Assembly: GCA_032622095.1 (NCBI GenBank) | Contig: CP136068.1 | Coordinates: 153,473,151-153,537,150 of the forward strand | Direction: 5' to 3' | DNA length: 64,000 nucleotides | DNA from: Siphonodentalium dalli | Taxonomy: Eukaryota > Mollusca > Scaphopoda > Gadilida > Siphonodentaliidae | In this document: positions 24,291 through 63,886 of the stretch, in pieces | How the letters are laid out: each line of letters opens with the position of its first letter | Numbering within the stretch: position 1 is the stretch's first letter | Notes under the pieces: model-generated | What the model saw: the letters and a program-made list of their open reading frames with translations, nothing else | What the model was told of the DNA's origin: nothing | Databases searched by the model: none | Made by a program: the position numbers and the translations under genes

Positions 24291-25343
24291 TTAATTTACA
24301 TTATCGGATAACCGGATTACATTCTTAGCTTGCAAAACTGAGGGCATATCAATCATCTTATCATTGAAAACAAAGGCTCCTTTACCAGTTGACTCATGAT
24401 CTTTAAATGCTGCAATTAGTTCCTGAGCATAATGAATCATATCATCTGATGGACTGAATGCTTTTTGAACGACTGGCACCTGAGCTGGATGTATAACCTG
24501 CTTTCCGGAGAAACCCATCCGCGATCCTTCTAATGACTGTATGCTAAGTGATTCCAAATCTTTGAAGTTAATATGTACCAAATCTATTGCTTGAACTCCA
24601 AATGCTCTAGTAACTGCAACTGTTTTCTGTCGAGCATACATAAGTTCCTTTGCATCTTCAGTTCGTGTTGCACCGATGCTAGCACAAAAGTCATCAGACC
24701 CGAAAATCACTGCATCAAGATGGAGCAACCCTACATCTGATAGTTTTTTACCTTCCTTCAATATATCGCTCAAATTTAGAAGTCCTAGCGCACTCTCCAC
24801 TTGTGTGATGAGGTTCATCTGGCAACCAGGTCCATGTTTAGAGAAGACGGCCTTGCAAATTTCCGAAAACTTCTTGAGCTCCAAAACAGTATCAACCTTT
24901 GGCAGAACTAAGGTTTGTGGTAAATTATCTGCCAGCGATATAACATGTAAATCATTCTCTAATAGCCCACTGCTAAGGGAATTAACTCTTACAGCAAGTT
25001 CCGATTTATTGAAATCTATGTTCTCATTCAGCACATCTTTAATTGATTCTCTGGCTTCTTTCTTTCTATTGGAAGCAACACCATCTTCACAATCTAGCAC
25101 CACACAGTCAGCACCCAGGGCTGCTGATTTTGTTATCTTTTTCTTGTCACTGCCAGGAACATAAAGCAATGCCCTCCTTGGGATAAATTTCCTCCTGGAG
25201 TTGGAAGATGATGAGCACAAAATTGAGGTGTTGCTGAATAATCTAGGAGTTGGCGTTCTCTGTTTTACAGAGAAACGCTTTATCAACTGAGTTTCTAGAA
25301 TACATCGGTCTAGCTTAAAGAATTCTCCACAAATTCGCTGCAT
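24291..25343 (-). CDS. CLYBL: Citramalyl-CoA lyase, mitochondrial (CLYBL)
   Basis: CLYBL cleaves (S)-citramalyl-CoA to acetyl-CoA and pyruvate in mitochondria, clearing a product of itaconate breakdown that would otherwise harm B12-dependent methylmalonyl-CoA mutase. The ORF is open from 25436, but I prefer Met at 25343 (350 codons, near the usual length of about 340), because MQRICGEFF begins a basic, Ser-rich presequence ending before RRKFIPRRALLYVPGSD. Numbered from 25436, conserved blocks are VLDCEDGV (113-120), a metal-binding-type Glu in TQVESALG (211-218), GSDDFCASIG (246-255), MGFSGKQVIHPAQV (307-320) and MIDMP (361-365) with the Asp expected to be catalytic. The gene is intact and intronless here, although vertebrate CLYBL has many exons. 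A possible AATAAA lies on the minus strand near 24050. CBS starts 4.8 kb away, divergently. Confidence 0.93.
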   Translation of the reverse strand: MQRICGEFFKLDRCILETQLIKRFSVKQRTPTPRLFSNTSILCSSSSNSRRKFIPRRALLYVPGSDKKKITKSAALGADCVVLDCEDGVASNRKKEARESIKDVLNENIDFNKSELAVRVNSLSSGLLENDLHVISLADNLPQTLVLPKVDTVLELKKFSEICKAVFSKHGPGCQMNLITQVESALGLLNLSDILKEGKKLSDVGLLHLDAVIFGSDDFCASIGATRTEDAKELMYARQKTVAVTRAFGVQAIDLVHINFKDLESLSIQSLEGSRMGFSGKQVIHPAQVPVVQKAFSPSDDMIHYAQELIAAFKDHESTGKGAFVFNDKMIDMPSVLQAKNVIRLSDNVN

Positions 25344-25436
25344 TTCTATCGCACAAGTGAAGCGGATGTAGTGATTAATTTCTACTTTCTGTTTGGTGGA
25401 CTGTTTATGTGGAACACGTGATCCTTGTTCAGCCAA

Positions 25437-26434
25437 TCCTTTGCCGACAAATCAAAGGTGTGCTCGTCGAAGGTCAAGGTTGCCTTTCTTTAGAAATTTT
25501 GACGAGCATTGTCAACAATTGCTGAGCATCATTTTAGGGTATTTCATTCCTAATATGTGATCCGATTACAACGAATATACGAATTTTGTATTGTGATTTG
25601 GTCTCGAAATTAAGTTTGATCATAGGTTATCTTGAATTGCCCTTGATTATTCAGTTTATCGTAGTTTTATTTTCCAGACTTGTGACGATTTGTTGACTTG
25701 AGGGAGAGAAAAACGTACCTTCAAAAAACGTACCAACATGTGTCTTCACATGGTGTTTTCAATATTAATTAATTAAGTGGTGGTGTTGATTGTATACTGC
25801 TTACTAAGTTACTTGTTAAACTAACTTGTATCTACACTCCCTTTTTTGTGTGGATATTTCTGTATATTTATCTACTTTTAATAGATCTGAACATAAAAGT
25901 GAGAAAAACGATATTTCATCATCATTTAAATTAAGTTATTATTTTATTGCTGGAACAAGTTACTCTGACTCCTATTCACCGTACATTCATATAATACATT
26001 TACATTTAATAATTGTCATAATTAGTAGGTTGGTCATTAATAAAATGCATTTTGTGTTCAAAGTTGGCTAATCTGGGCATTAACATTGAATAATTTTGCG
26101 GTTGAACAGTAGTTTTCAGGCGGGTGACTGGAAGTTAAATGATTGAAGTCCCCATTTTTTTGAATGTAGCAGAATGTCTAATCCACTATGTCTATAATCA
26201 CTTTTTAATAGTAACACTGAGAATATTCTACAAACTACATGTACGCGGAAAATCCAGGTTATATACACAGATTTGTCTCAGTCTTTTTTCATTAATGCTG
26301 GTAATATTTCAACACACAAATTTCCTGTCATGTGGAATAGTTCATTTTTGGAGTTGGATTGGTCAAACACTACCGGGGCGTTGTTGCCTGGGTTCTGAAC
26401 GATAAATCCATTATGGGAACCAAGATGAAAATAC
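25437..26434. other. CLYBL upstream region, unassigned
   Basis: Should contain the CLYBL 5' UTR and promoter. No TATA box, initiator or CpG island could be assigned with confidence. The plus-strand ORFs at 25826-26071 and 26139-26405 are hydrophobic, AT-rich and unrecognised. Confidence 0.4.
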
Positions 26435-26442
26435 CATTAACA

Positions 26443-27505
26443 TAGGGTCCTGCGAATTGGATATTTTGATCGAATCGAATATCGAATCGAATTCACGAAA
26501 TCGAATCGAATATCGAATCGAATCATATCTGTGTGTTGCATTCTCAATTAGGTATGTTTTGTCAACGATTAGATTATTTGTGAAACGTTCTATGAACTAC
26601 ATGCATGAAGTTCCATCAGAACTTATGTGGCGATAAACCATCGTTTGATATACTATTAACTTCAATTTATAATTGTCAAGAAAACAAAGCAGATTAAAAC
26701 GTCCATGCGGCCATCACAACGATTAATATATTACCACTAAACGGATTATCAAACTAAAATCACACGAAATTTCTACAGTTTGCATACATGTACATGCAAA
26801 ATTGCAAATCGGCATTCGGAAACACCTGTTGTTATAAACTTGAAGACGCAACAACAGTCGCAGTGTAGCCTCTTCATGTATCGGTTGATGCTTCTTGAAC
26901 AGATGATTCCATAGATGGGTCATTGTCCCAGATGCTTGCGATTTATACACCATGCATGTTGCATTCATCACACGTGCCTGCAGCTTTATCATGTTTAAAA
27001 TAAACATGAATGATGGACGACATTTTGTCCATTGTAAAAGAAAACTCCGAAACTGAAAGTCTACTTCAAATGAGAAGAGTGCCAATATGCACTTTTCGAC
27101 ACCAGGAACATGTGTTGTTTACATTCTCACCCATATTACATAACGCGGAATCGAATAGACGATGGATAACGCAATCGGTAGCCCAGTCTCACAGCTATTA
27201 TAATTTACCGCGTCGTCGGTCCATTGGCTATCTGCTAGCTTTTGCTACCATTTTAAAGCTATATAATTCAGACGTATTTAGTCGTCCTATTGTGGCTAAT
27301 TGTTGGCTATGTACAATAAGAATTATAATGTGCATATATACATAATTTTCTGGAATTAAATGCCACAAACAGCTAAGATCGACATGTGTACTTGTCCTGA
27401 AACAGCCTACTTTTCCGTCATAGTATATTCAAAATTTTGAGTTGGCAATTTCGACTCAAATTCGAATCGAATTTGACTTTCGAATCGAATATTCGCAGGA
27501 GCCTA
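26443..27505. mobile_element. hAT-like non-autonomous element with CGAATCGAAT arrays, copy 1
   Basis: Termini TAGGGTCCTGCGAAT and ATTCGCAGGAGCCTA are inverted repeats flanked by an exact 8-bp duplication, CATTAACA (26435-26442 and 27506-27513), as expected for hAT transposons. Subterminal arrays of TCGAATCGAAT lie inside each end. On the minus strand a fragment (ORF 26723-27085) reads MVYKSQASGTMTHLWNHLFK, like the end of a BED zinc finger (SG-T-L-HL-KH), so the element probably derives from a hAT transposase gene. The second copy is at 41199-42338. Confidence 0.85.
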
Positions 27506-27513
27506 CATTAACA

Positions 27514-30190
27514 TCCGCAATAGTTTAATGTTACAAGGAGGAATCTGTATAAAACAATGATACTTCAATTTTTGAGACAAAATGTTTATCGACGCTGATA
27601 AATAATCATGATGCAAGTTCTTATCAAATTAAATTTCAAATGAAAACAAATCTTATCAAATAATATATGTTGCTAATGAAAAAAAATAAAAAAATCATCA
27701 ACTGCGAACTGGATTTAATGACTTAAAATACCACTCACAAATATGTATACCCCAAAATTGCACCATATGTTACCAGAAAATCTATAATCCTCAACATGTT
27801 GGAGTCATGATGAATCTTCCCAGGAAAGTCATCAGAGGCCACCTTTTGCTTGCAAGCTAATTTTCAATTCTATCCAAGGCTACCACCTACATGTATGACA
27901 GGGGGATACCCCCTCTTCTTTTTTTTTATTTCCATAACGCACAAGGTAATAACAGCCCTTAATGTATTGTAGATACAGATATACTATGTAATAATGTATA
28001 TATAGTCTATCTAGATATAATATTGTAATGAACTTGCCAGGCACTTTATTTTATATTCTTTTATTTAAGTTTTTATTTAATATCATATGACCTGGCAATA
28101 ACAGGAGTCAGACTGCTCTTTGTACAAATCTCGCATACATGAGTGGCTGTCTTGAATCTTTTGTCTTATGGAAGCTTTCACCACACCACTATCTTCCCCA
28201 CATTGGAAACAAAAATACTAAGTCAATACCTCTATAAAACTAATATCGACTTTATTCTAGTTATAGTTGAAATTATTATTTACAAATTACAGTCAGGACT
28301 ATTATATATGATTGATTCTTGGTATAATTTAGTACATGCATGTAGAATTAAGTAGTTATTCCATAATAACATGTTGCGTTAAAGCATGAGTTCCCTGTAT
28401 GTGAACAATATTGACCTGCTAAAAAAATTCCCACCTCCCTGCACCTTCCCACAAATCATCAATGTTTCATCCAATTTTTATACTGGGGTTACATGCTTCA
28501 TACATATTCCATACCCATCAGTCTAAAAGACTTTGGGTTAAAGTTGACTATTTTCGAGGAATCATGTTTTTGGATGTTTGTTAGCCCACTATCCCTGGTT
28601 TGGTGTGTTTTGTGAGTGCGATTTTGCAAGTTAATTAGGCTAATGACTCATTGAATTGAAACCAGCAACTTAAACTAATAGAAACTGGAAGAATAAAGTC
28701 AAGTTGGGAGAATGAGATTGGTAATATTCAGACTGTAAATTGGGAACTTTGGAATTTTTTTAATTTTGCAAATAAAAAGTTTACGGGGGGAAACAAAGCT
28801 ATATTTTTTTATGCCTAAGGCAATGGGTCTCTTACCAGAGTCGTGCGCTTGTAAAATTACTCTGGTAAGAGCCTAGTAAACCATGGTTTACCTAGCTCTA
28901 TTCTGGTCAAATGTGGTATCAAACAGTGATATATTCTGGTAAAAGCCATGTAAAGTCTGTGTAAAAAGGACATACTGGTACCCTTGTAAATTCCAAGTAA
29001 ATGCATGGTGTACCCTACTTACATTATACTCTGGAGATCATGGTGTATTACCATTGCATACAAACATTAACAACATGGGAGCCTACCCACAATTTTGGAT
29101 TGATCAAGCTTCACCTTGCTTAGTTGTTAACATTTTGGACTAAAATATACAAAACCCCCAACCCACCTAGATTCTTGTCCCTGGTTGAAATACGTTTTGT
29201 ATGATCAGTAGTGTAAGTCTGAACTGCTCAATCCAGCATTGACCAACCCCAGAATGTGGTCTGAGTATGTTCCTAACTATATATATGAATATCTGTAAAC
29301 GACTAAATAGATATGTTGTACATGACCAGGATCCATCGAGAATTTTCTTTAGTTAATTACATGTATATACAGTTGTAGATTTGCCTTGCTATATCCCTAG
29401 TAAAATCACTTGCTGTTATAAATACAAATAAAATAACTCATTAAAAACAGTTATTATATGGTCGTCCACCTGAGACAAGTCGCCACAGACACGTGAGACA
29501 AGTCGCCCTGAAATCACCGTCGGAGCAAGTTGTCTCTGGCCCGAGACGTCCATGTAGTTTGCAGTAGGTAAAGTCTCTAGATCAAGATTGTATGATTTGA
29601 GTGACTTTGATCAGTCGGTATTACTTTGCCTCAATTATAATGATGGAATTACTCCCAGGTAATTAATTCAAAGTTTATTGTGATATCGACTTTCAAAAGT
29701 CACAAAAATCATGCAATTCTACTTTAAATTTACTGTTTATTTTAGGATTCCAAATTCCAAATTGTAACCTGAGTTACTTCTAATTATCTGTTTATATGTT
29801 CTTATCTCTAAAGAGCCTATATCTTTTTATATGCCCTTTTGAAAATAAAGTTGTTTTATGTACTCAATCTCAACCATCTGTCTGTCAGAGAGTCCATATG
29901 TCCATCCGTTAACATTTCGGTTTATGACCAAACTCCTGTTTGAATAATTTGATCTGCACCAAAGCTGGTATGTGTGTTTCCAATCTAAAGATACAGGCCA
30001 AGTTCGAATATATCAGATATTCTTTGTAAACTAAAATTGTTATGTGTTTTGCGGTAGTACAATTCAAAATGGCTGAAGGGTGTATTTTGCCACACCCTTG
30101 CGATGCTCTTGTTAAATATGCCAAATGTTCAGGGGACGTGTCCCCATGTAGGCCATTTATAATAGGTAAATAGTTACTATTATTGCATTT
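27514..30190. other. Unassigned region upstream of CBS
   Basis: Expected to hold the CBS promoter and a non-coding first exon, because the first coding exon begins directly after an acceptor. Neither was located. At 28805-29060 there are repeated TGGTAAA/TTTACC phrases suggestive of a transposon end. At 29460-29540 GAGACAAGTCGCC is repeated. ORFs 28143-28355 and 29909-30124 are unrecognised. Confidence 0.35.
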
Positions 30191-30201
30191 TATTTTTCAG
30201 G

Positions 30202-57896
<27,695 letters not shown>

Positions 57897-57929
57897 GTAA
57901 GTATTATCGCTCAGGATTCCTGATGTGTG

Positions 57930-58183
57930 CAAGCCTTGAAATAGGGTGTCTGTCATTTGCAGAATGAGGTCACCAGAGGGTGAATTTAGTGATGCTACCC
58001 AGCATAGCGGGCTAGCATCACCAAATTCACCCTCTGGGAACCTCATTCTGCTGAGGTGTAAGCAGAATGAGGTCCTCAGAGGGTGAATTTGGTGATGCTA
58101 GCCCGCTATGCGGGGTAGCATCACTAAATTCACCCTCTGGGGACCTCATTCTGCAAATGACAGACACCCTATTTCAAGACTTG
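57930..58183. mobile_element. hAT-like MITE (CAAGCCTTG termini) 33 bp after exon 10
   Basis: CAAGCCTTGAAATAGGGTGT...ACACCCTATTTCAAGACTTG with AGAATGAGGT arms. The flanking octamers (GATGTGTG, GACCTGTC) match at only five of eight positions, so the target duplication is weak. Confidence 0.8.
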
Positions 58184-58740
58184 GACCTGTCAGTTTCTCC
58201 TATTCCACTGTCCTAGTGGCTGTATGCAAGTTTGTGAGTTTTAATCAGCTTCTTCTGCTATAATTCCAACATGTTATGATTCCATAATCTGAAATTTTAT
58301 CACTATCAACTACTTGATAGCCACATAAAATTAATATGGCTAGTTGAGAAGCCACATAAAATTAGAGACACATCATTATTTTAGCCATATAACCCATAGC
58401 CACATATCTACCCATTTGTTAATCTGTCCATTTCCACCAGGCGAAAAATAATTGAGGACATTTTGGGAAACATATAAAATGTTTGGACGACCTTGTTCTC
58501 CTTGTGGGGAGAAAATTTAGCTATTGTTCACTGAAAAGTAGCCATTTACTTGCACCTGAGACAAGAAGCAGGAATATTGATGCTTTGTACAGAAAGCAAA
58601 TTGAAACAGAGTGTGTTTCGTTGACTTCAAGTTAATGAATTAAAAAGCGAAACAATGTGTAAATTAAAATGCGTGCATCTTATTACTAATCAACTTACAG
58701 GTTTTTGAAAACAGAGATAAAGCTTTTGATTGACAAGCCA
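58184..58740. other. CBS intron 10, unassigned part
   Basis: Contains repeated GCCACATAAAATTA phrases near 58320-58365. No coding motif. Confidence 0.4.
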
Positions 58741-59166
58741 TTAACCCTTTGAGTGCCAGGTCCGTTTTTTGTATCAACCCATATACCCTGTGCCAATGCA
58801 TTCTCTTATATATGCGAGTCGACCATAGGTCGCCTCGCATATATAAGAGAATGCATTGGCCTAACATTTTTTCATCACTTGTTATTATTTTTTACAATTT
58901 TTTACAATTTTAATGATTATTTCTTATAATCTTTAACAGACTTATTTTGTAGGTTTAGTGCCAGGGAATCTTACATTTTTCATGGACATCAAAATTATTA
59001 CTATGAATACTTGGTGATAGTTTTGTGTTATAACATGCCCCTAAGGTTTTATCCAGTATGTTTTTAAATTCGCTATAGCATGCTTAAGCATACCCAAAAT
59101 TTTTTCCAATTTTACAGACCGTAAATTCGGGCCGATCAGATCGGCCCCTGGCACTCAAAGGGTTAA
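58741..59166. mobile_element. TTAA-type MITE (GAGTGCCAGG termini) with a single hairpin module
   Basis: TTAACCCTTTGAGTGCCAGG...CCTGGCACTCAAAGGGTTAA, with TTAA at both ends. One CCCTGTGCCAATGCATTC hairpin (58788-58862) lies near the left end. The interior is otherwise unlike the other families. Confidence 0.82.
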
Positions 59167-59494
59167 ATGCCGAGAATCACAGTAGAACTAATAATTTTTT
59201 GTCTCCACATGCATGATAAATCTTGCGACAAAATAGTCAAGCAAATAACAATTGGTTGTACCAGGTAATTTCCCGATATTAGCTGGACAATTTTTTGGCG
59301 GGAAAGCTGACCATCTGGCATTGTTTACGTAGATTGAGACTCAAAACTGTGTTAATCTACAACCACCATAGATCTTTATACCTGATGCTAAACTGGCACA
59401 AATTTAACTCTATCACTACAAGTTCCAAGACTTACATGGAAAGCTGGGAAGGATGAGCACGTGGCATTGTAGACATAGGTTGTGGTTCAGGACC

Positions 59495-60447
59495 CAGTGT
59501 TCGCGCTGGACCGAAAAAAACTTTAGCCAAAAGTTTAGCCAAATGAAAATTATATTAGCCAAATGAAAAAAACTTTAGCCAAATGTTTTTTGGTCAAATT
59601 AAAAAACTATGGCCAAATTAAATCATCGTTTTCTGGTCGGTTCACAATTAATGACTAAAACGTCAAATCTAACAGACACAGGTCAAATACACAATAATTT
59701 AACTGAATTTGATGAACTAAAAATATCTATATATATATCATTTATTAAACATTTATTAATCTTTATGTGAAAGAACGATTTGGGGGGGGGGGGGGGGTAA
59801 CCCGGGATTGTCCTTTTTAATGTCATTTTGTTGTTATATATCAATATCTTTTTTTAAATCATTAAATATTAATTATCCTTGCGAAAATATCTAAGTGACA
59901 TCTGGAAACTAATAACTTAATATTGTTACGCCATTATCAAATTACAATCTGTCGTAAAAGCATGCATATTATTTTGAATGCATCGGTATTGACCACAAAT
60001 AGCCACAAAATATCTGTCGTGATTCACATTTGGCTGATTAAGCTATTGTCTTACAATTGGTGCTCATAAACCTTGACCGTCATAAATACAATGTCACCAT
60101 AAACATGCTTTGTGCAGGAGCCCTGCCAGTGACCAGACAGACAATGGGGGATTAGCGGATTAAATGTAAAACAATGACCTTTTGCTGTTTCGTGCAGAGT
60201 GGCGGGTTTTCCTTTGTACTGTCCGCGATCGGGTTTCCCTTTGTACAGTCGGCGATATATTCCCACTTACGATGTTTCCGACTAGATCGTTCACAGCGAA
60301 AACCCACTTGCCAAAAAATCATGCTTTCAGTCTCCATTTGGGGTAAAAAAAAGTTTAGCCAAAAGTTTAGCCAAATGAAATTTTTATTAGCCAAATTCGA
60401 AAAAGATTAGCCATTGGCTAATTTGGCTACCGACAGCGCGAACACTG
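59495..60447. mobile_element. hAT-like element with TTTAGCCAAA arrays and 8-bp TSD
   Basis: Termini CAGTGTTCGCGCTG / CAGCGCGAACACTG are perfect inverted repeats, flanked by exact TCAGGACC (59487-59494, 60448-60455). Subterminal arrays of TTTAGCCAAA/AGCCAAATGAAA fill both ends. A poly-G run is at 59779-59797. Minus-strand ORFs at 60051-60394 are not recognised as transposase. Confidence 0.9.
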
Positions 60448-60457
60448 TCAGGACCTG

Positions 60458-63400
60458 ATGTTAAACTGGCACAAAATGCGACATTATTACCAGATAGACT
60501 TTTCATTGAAATGTTTTGGCAGGAAAGCTGACCATGCATTAAAATATAACTATTTACACGTAAATAATCGAAATGCACGTAAAGTTCTTTTAAAGACAAT
60601 TGAAGAAAGGAGTTTAATCGACGTTTGGAGATTACTCAATCAGAACATTAAACGTTATACGTGGCGAAAAAAGACACCTGTTAAACAAGCCAGACTGGAC
60701 TATTTTCTTGTGTCGAAACATATTTTATCTTTAATTGACAAAACAGGTATCGATCCTGGATATCGAACTGACCACTCTATTACCTGGCTGGAAATCAATT
60801 TAAACGAGACCAAACGCGGCCGGGGTTACTGGAAATTTAACAATTCTCTACTTAAAAATGCAGAATATATTAAAGAAATAAATATAGTTATTGAAAAAAT
60901 TGTAAACCAATATGCCATTAAAACTGAAAATAATGGAGAAAACAATAATTCTGAAATAAGTGATCAACTGTTTTTTGAAACTCTTTTGATGGAAATAAGA
61001 AAAACTACAATCTCATTCAGTGCTAAACTTAATAAACATAGAAACAAAGAAGAAAGAACTTTGAGGGCTGAAATAGAAAAACACGAACAACTAAATGAGA
61101 TGACAACTCAAATGGAAATGCACATTGAACAATGCAAGAAAAAATTGGAAGAAATTCGTAAACACAAATTAGAAGGTATGTTGGTAAGATCACGAGCGAA
61201 CTGGCTTAGTGAAGGTGAAAAACCTAGTAAATATTTTTTAGACTTAGAACAGAGACATTACATAAACAAAGCGATAAAGATATTAGAAACATCTGATGGA
61301 AAAATCGTTTCAAAGCAAGATGATATATTGTTGGAAGCCAGCAAATATTACGAACAGTTATACAAAAATAGAAACGAAGTAGTAACAATACAGGATATTA
61401 AAAAATTAATTGATCCAGTAAATAAAAACCCGATTTCAAATCATATTTCCAGTAACGCGGCTAGTCAATTGGAACAGCCTATTACATATTCTGAAACTTT
61501 ATCTTACTTAAAAACAATGAAAAATAACAAAAGTCCAGGCTCATCTGGGTTTACGGTTGAATTTTATAAAATGTTTTGGAAAAACATTGGAATCTACTTG
61601 ATACGTTCTCTAAATTATGGTTTATCCAACGGTAAATTATCGTTGTCACAGAAACATGGAGTGGTCACTTTGATACCAAAAGACAATAAACCTCGACAAT
61701 TTTTATCAAACTGGAGACCAATTTCCTTACTAAATGTTAGTTATAAAATTCTATCTGGTGTGTTGGCCAATCGTCTGAAGACAGTTTTACCGCAAGTTAT
61801 ACACGAAGATCAAAAAGGTTTTATGGCCGGGAGGTACATTGGAGAAAATATTAGATTAATTTCAGACGTGATCAATTTTACCAGAGAAAAGAATATTCCA
61901 GGCCTTTTGCTTCTTTTAGACTTTGAGAAAGCGTTTGATTCAATTTCTTGGTCATTCATGTCAAGTGTGCTAAAAATTTTCAAATTCAGTCCAAAATTTA
62001 TCGGCTATATCCAAACGTTATACAATGGTATCAATTCAAATTTGAATATTAATGGAAATATATCTCCAGCGTTTTGCATCCAGAGAGGCTGTCGCCAAGG
62101 AGATCCAATATCTCCGTATATTTTTTTATTATGTGCAGAAATATTAAGTATGTCTGTAAGGAATTGCAAAACTATTAAGGGCATCAAAATTGGTGATGCG
62201 GAAATCAAGATAACACAATACGCGGATGACTCAACTTTGCTTTTAGATGGCGATCCCCTGTCTCTTGACAGTACATTTCAGTTGCTAGAAAGGTTTTGGT
62301 CTATTTCAGGTTTAAAGATTAATTATAACAAAACGTTTGCGGTGTGGATTGGTAGTAAACATGATTGTACTGAAGTCATATGCGATAGATGGAAAATTCA
62401 GTGGAATCCAACTTCTTTCAGATTACTAGGCATTACATTCTGTCTGAAGGAACACAATATGTTTATCAATAATTATGAAACAACTATGGTTAAGATAGAC
62501 AACATGCTAAATATGTGGTCTAAACGGAACTTAACTCCTCTTGGTCGTATTACTGTTATAAAGTCACTGATTTTATCAAAATTATCTTTCCTTTTTCAAA
62601 CAATTCCTAATCCCAGTGGTGAATTCATTAAATCGTTAACCACAAAACTATATAACTTCATTTGGAACAGCAAAGTGGACAGAATCTCCAGGAAACAACT
62701 ACGAGGGTCATATTCAGTTGGTGGGTGTAAAATGGTTGACATAGTGAATTTTATGTGTTCAATGAAATTATCTTGGATAAAGAAACTTATTTTTAAAACA
62801 TGTAACTGGGCGAATATTTTTAATGAAAATAATCAACATCTACCTGAAAGATGGTTTCTATCAAATCCAAAACAACTAAGAAACTACATTAAGAATATTT
62901 CCGATCCTTTCTGGATAGAAGTAATAGAATCGTGGGCCAAATTTTGCACCATAATATCTCCCACAAACCCATCGCAGTGCTACAGCAATATAATTAACGA
63001 TAACCCAAATATTAGTTTGAATGGAAAAACAATACAATGTAGCGGATTAGAAAAGAAGGGCATTTATTTGGTCAACGATATAATAAATGACGATGGAGTT
63101 TTACTAACAAGAGATGAATACGAACGAAAAAATCAAATTAAAATAGACTTTTTATCATATAGCAGAATATTCAGACATGTAAAAAAGTTTCTTAACGAAC
63201 GCATAGAAAGCGGGCCATTCAAACCTCTACCAAGACCTATTATGCCTTTTCAATTATTCAGGATATCTAATTTGGAAACGAAAGATACATATAGTATATT
63301 TACTAACAACGAAACTATTTCCCACAAATATAAAGACAAATGGTCATCAGATCTGATGGAAACAATGGGGGATGATGAGTGGTCAAGAATCTTAGAAAAT

Positions 63401-63886
63401 CCTTTCAAATGTTGCACAAGTACGAAATACCGATGGTTTCAATAACGTATTAATACTAGAATTCTGGGAACTAAGTCATTAATGAAAAAAATGAAACAAA
63501 TTGATAACGATGCATGCACTTTCTGTGGAAGCGAAACTGAAACTATTAAACACATATTTTGGGAATGCGAGATAATAAATAAATTATGGCAACAAATACA
63601 AAACTGGATATTCAGAAAAACCTCAACGAGATTAAATTTAAATTTATCTATGGTTTTGCTTGGACATAAACGCGATATTCCAGAAGACAATCTTCTTAGA
63701 TTCTTATTAATATTAATCAAATTTAATATTTATAGATCAAAAATGATGGGAAAACTTCCAACAATGGAGAGCATACAACAGGAATTAAAAACATATTATG
63801 CCTCAGAAAAACTTGCGTTTTATACTCTATGTCGGTACAAATCATTTAACAACCGCTGGTTATCCTCGATCAACCTTGTTACTTGA
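60458..63886 (+). pseudogene. L1/Tx1-like LINE ORF2, 5'-truncated with one internal stop
   Basis: ORF2 proteins nick DNA and reverse-transcribe their own RNA into it. The frame opens at 60458, but LINE similarity starts near 60540. Present: the C-terminal part of the APE-type endonuclease (DVWRLLNQNIKRYTW, QARLDYFLVS, GYRTDHS), the RT core (SNWRPISLLNVSYKI, KGFMAGRYIGENIR, LLDFEKAFDSI, GCRQGDPISPYIF, and the catalytic YADD near 62218-62229) and a tail CxxC...H...C motif (CTFCGSETETIKHIFWEC). A single TAA at 63443-63445 splits the frame; the same frame continues to a stop at 63886. The missing N-terminal endonuclease half and the stop make this copy inactive, but otherwise it looks young. Beyond 63886 is an AT-rich 3' UTR. 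Confidence 0.93.

Noticed and set aside
24676-25164. 162-codon plus-strand ORF
   Set aside because: It is antisense to CLYBL. The Ser-rich product mirrors the codon pattern of the real gene.
25437-30201. Shared bidirectional promoter for CLYBL and CBS
   Set aside because: The gap is 4.8 kb and contains a transposon insertion, and no promoter motifs could be placed.
60458-60539. Start of the LINE protein at the first Met of the ORF
   Set aside because: The first ~27 codons translate flanking repeat sequence. LINE similarity begins afterwards.
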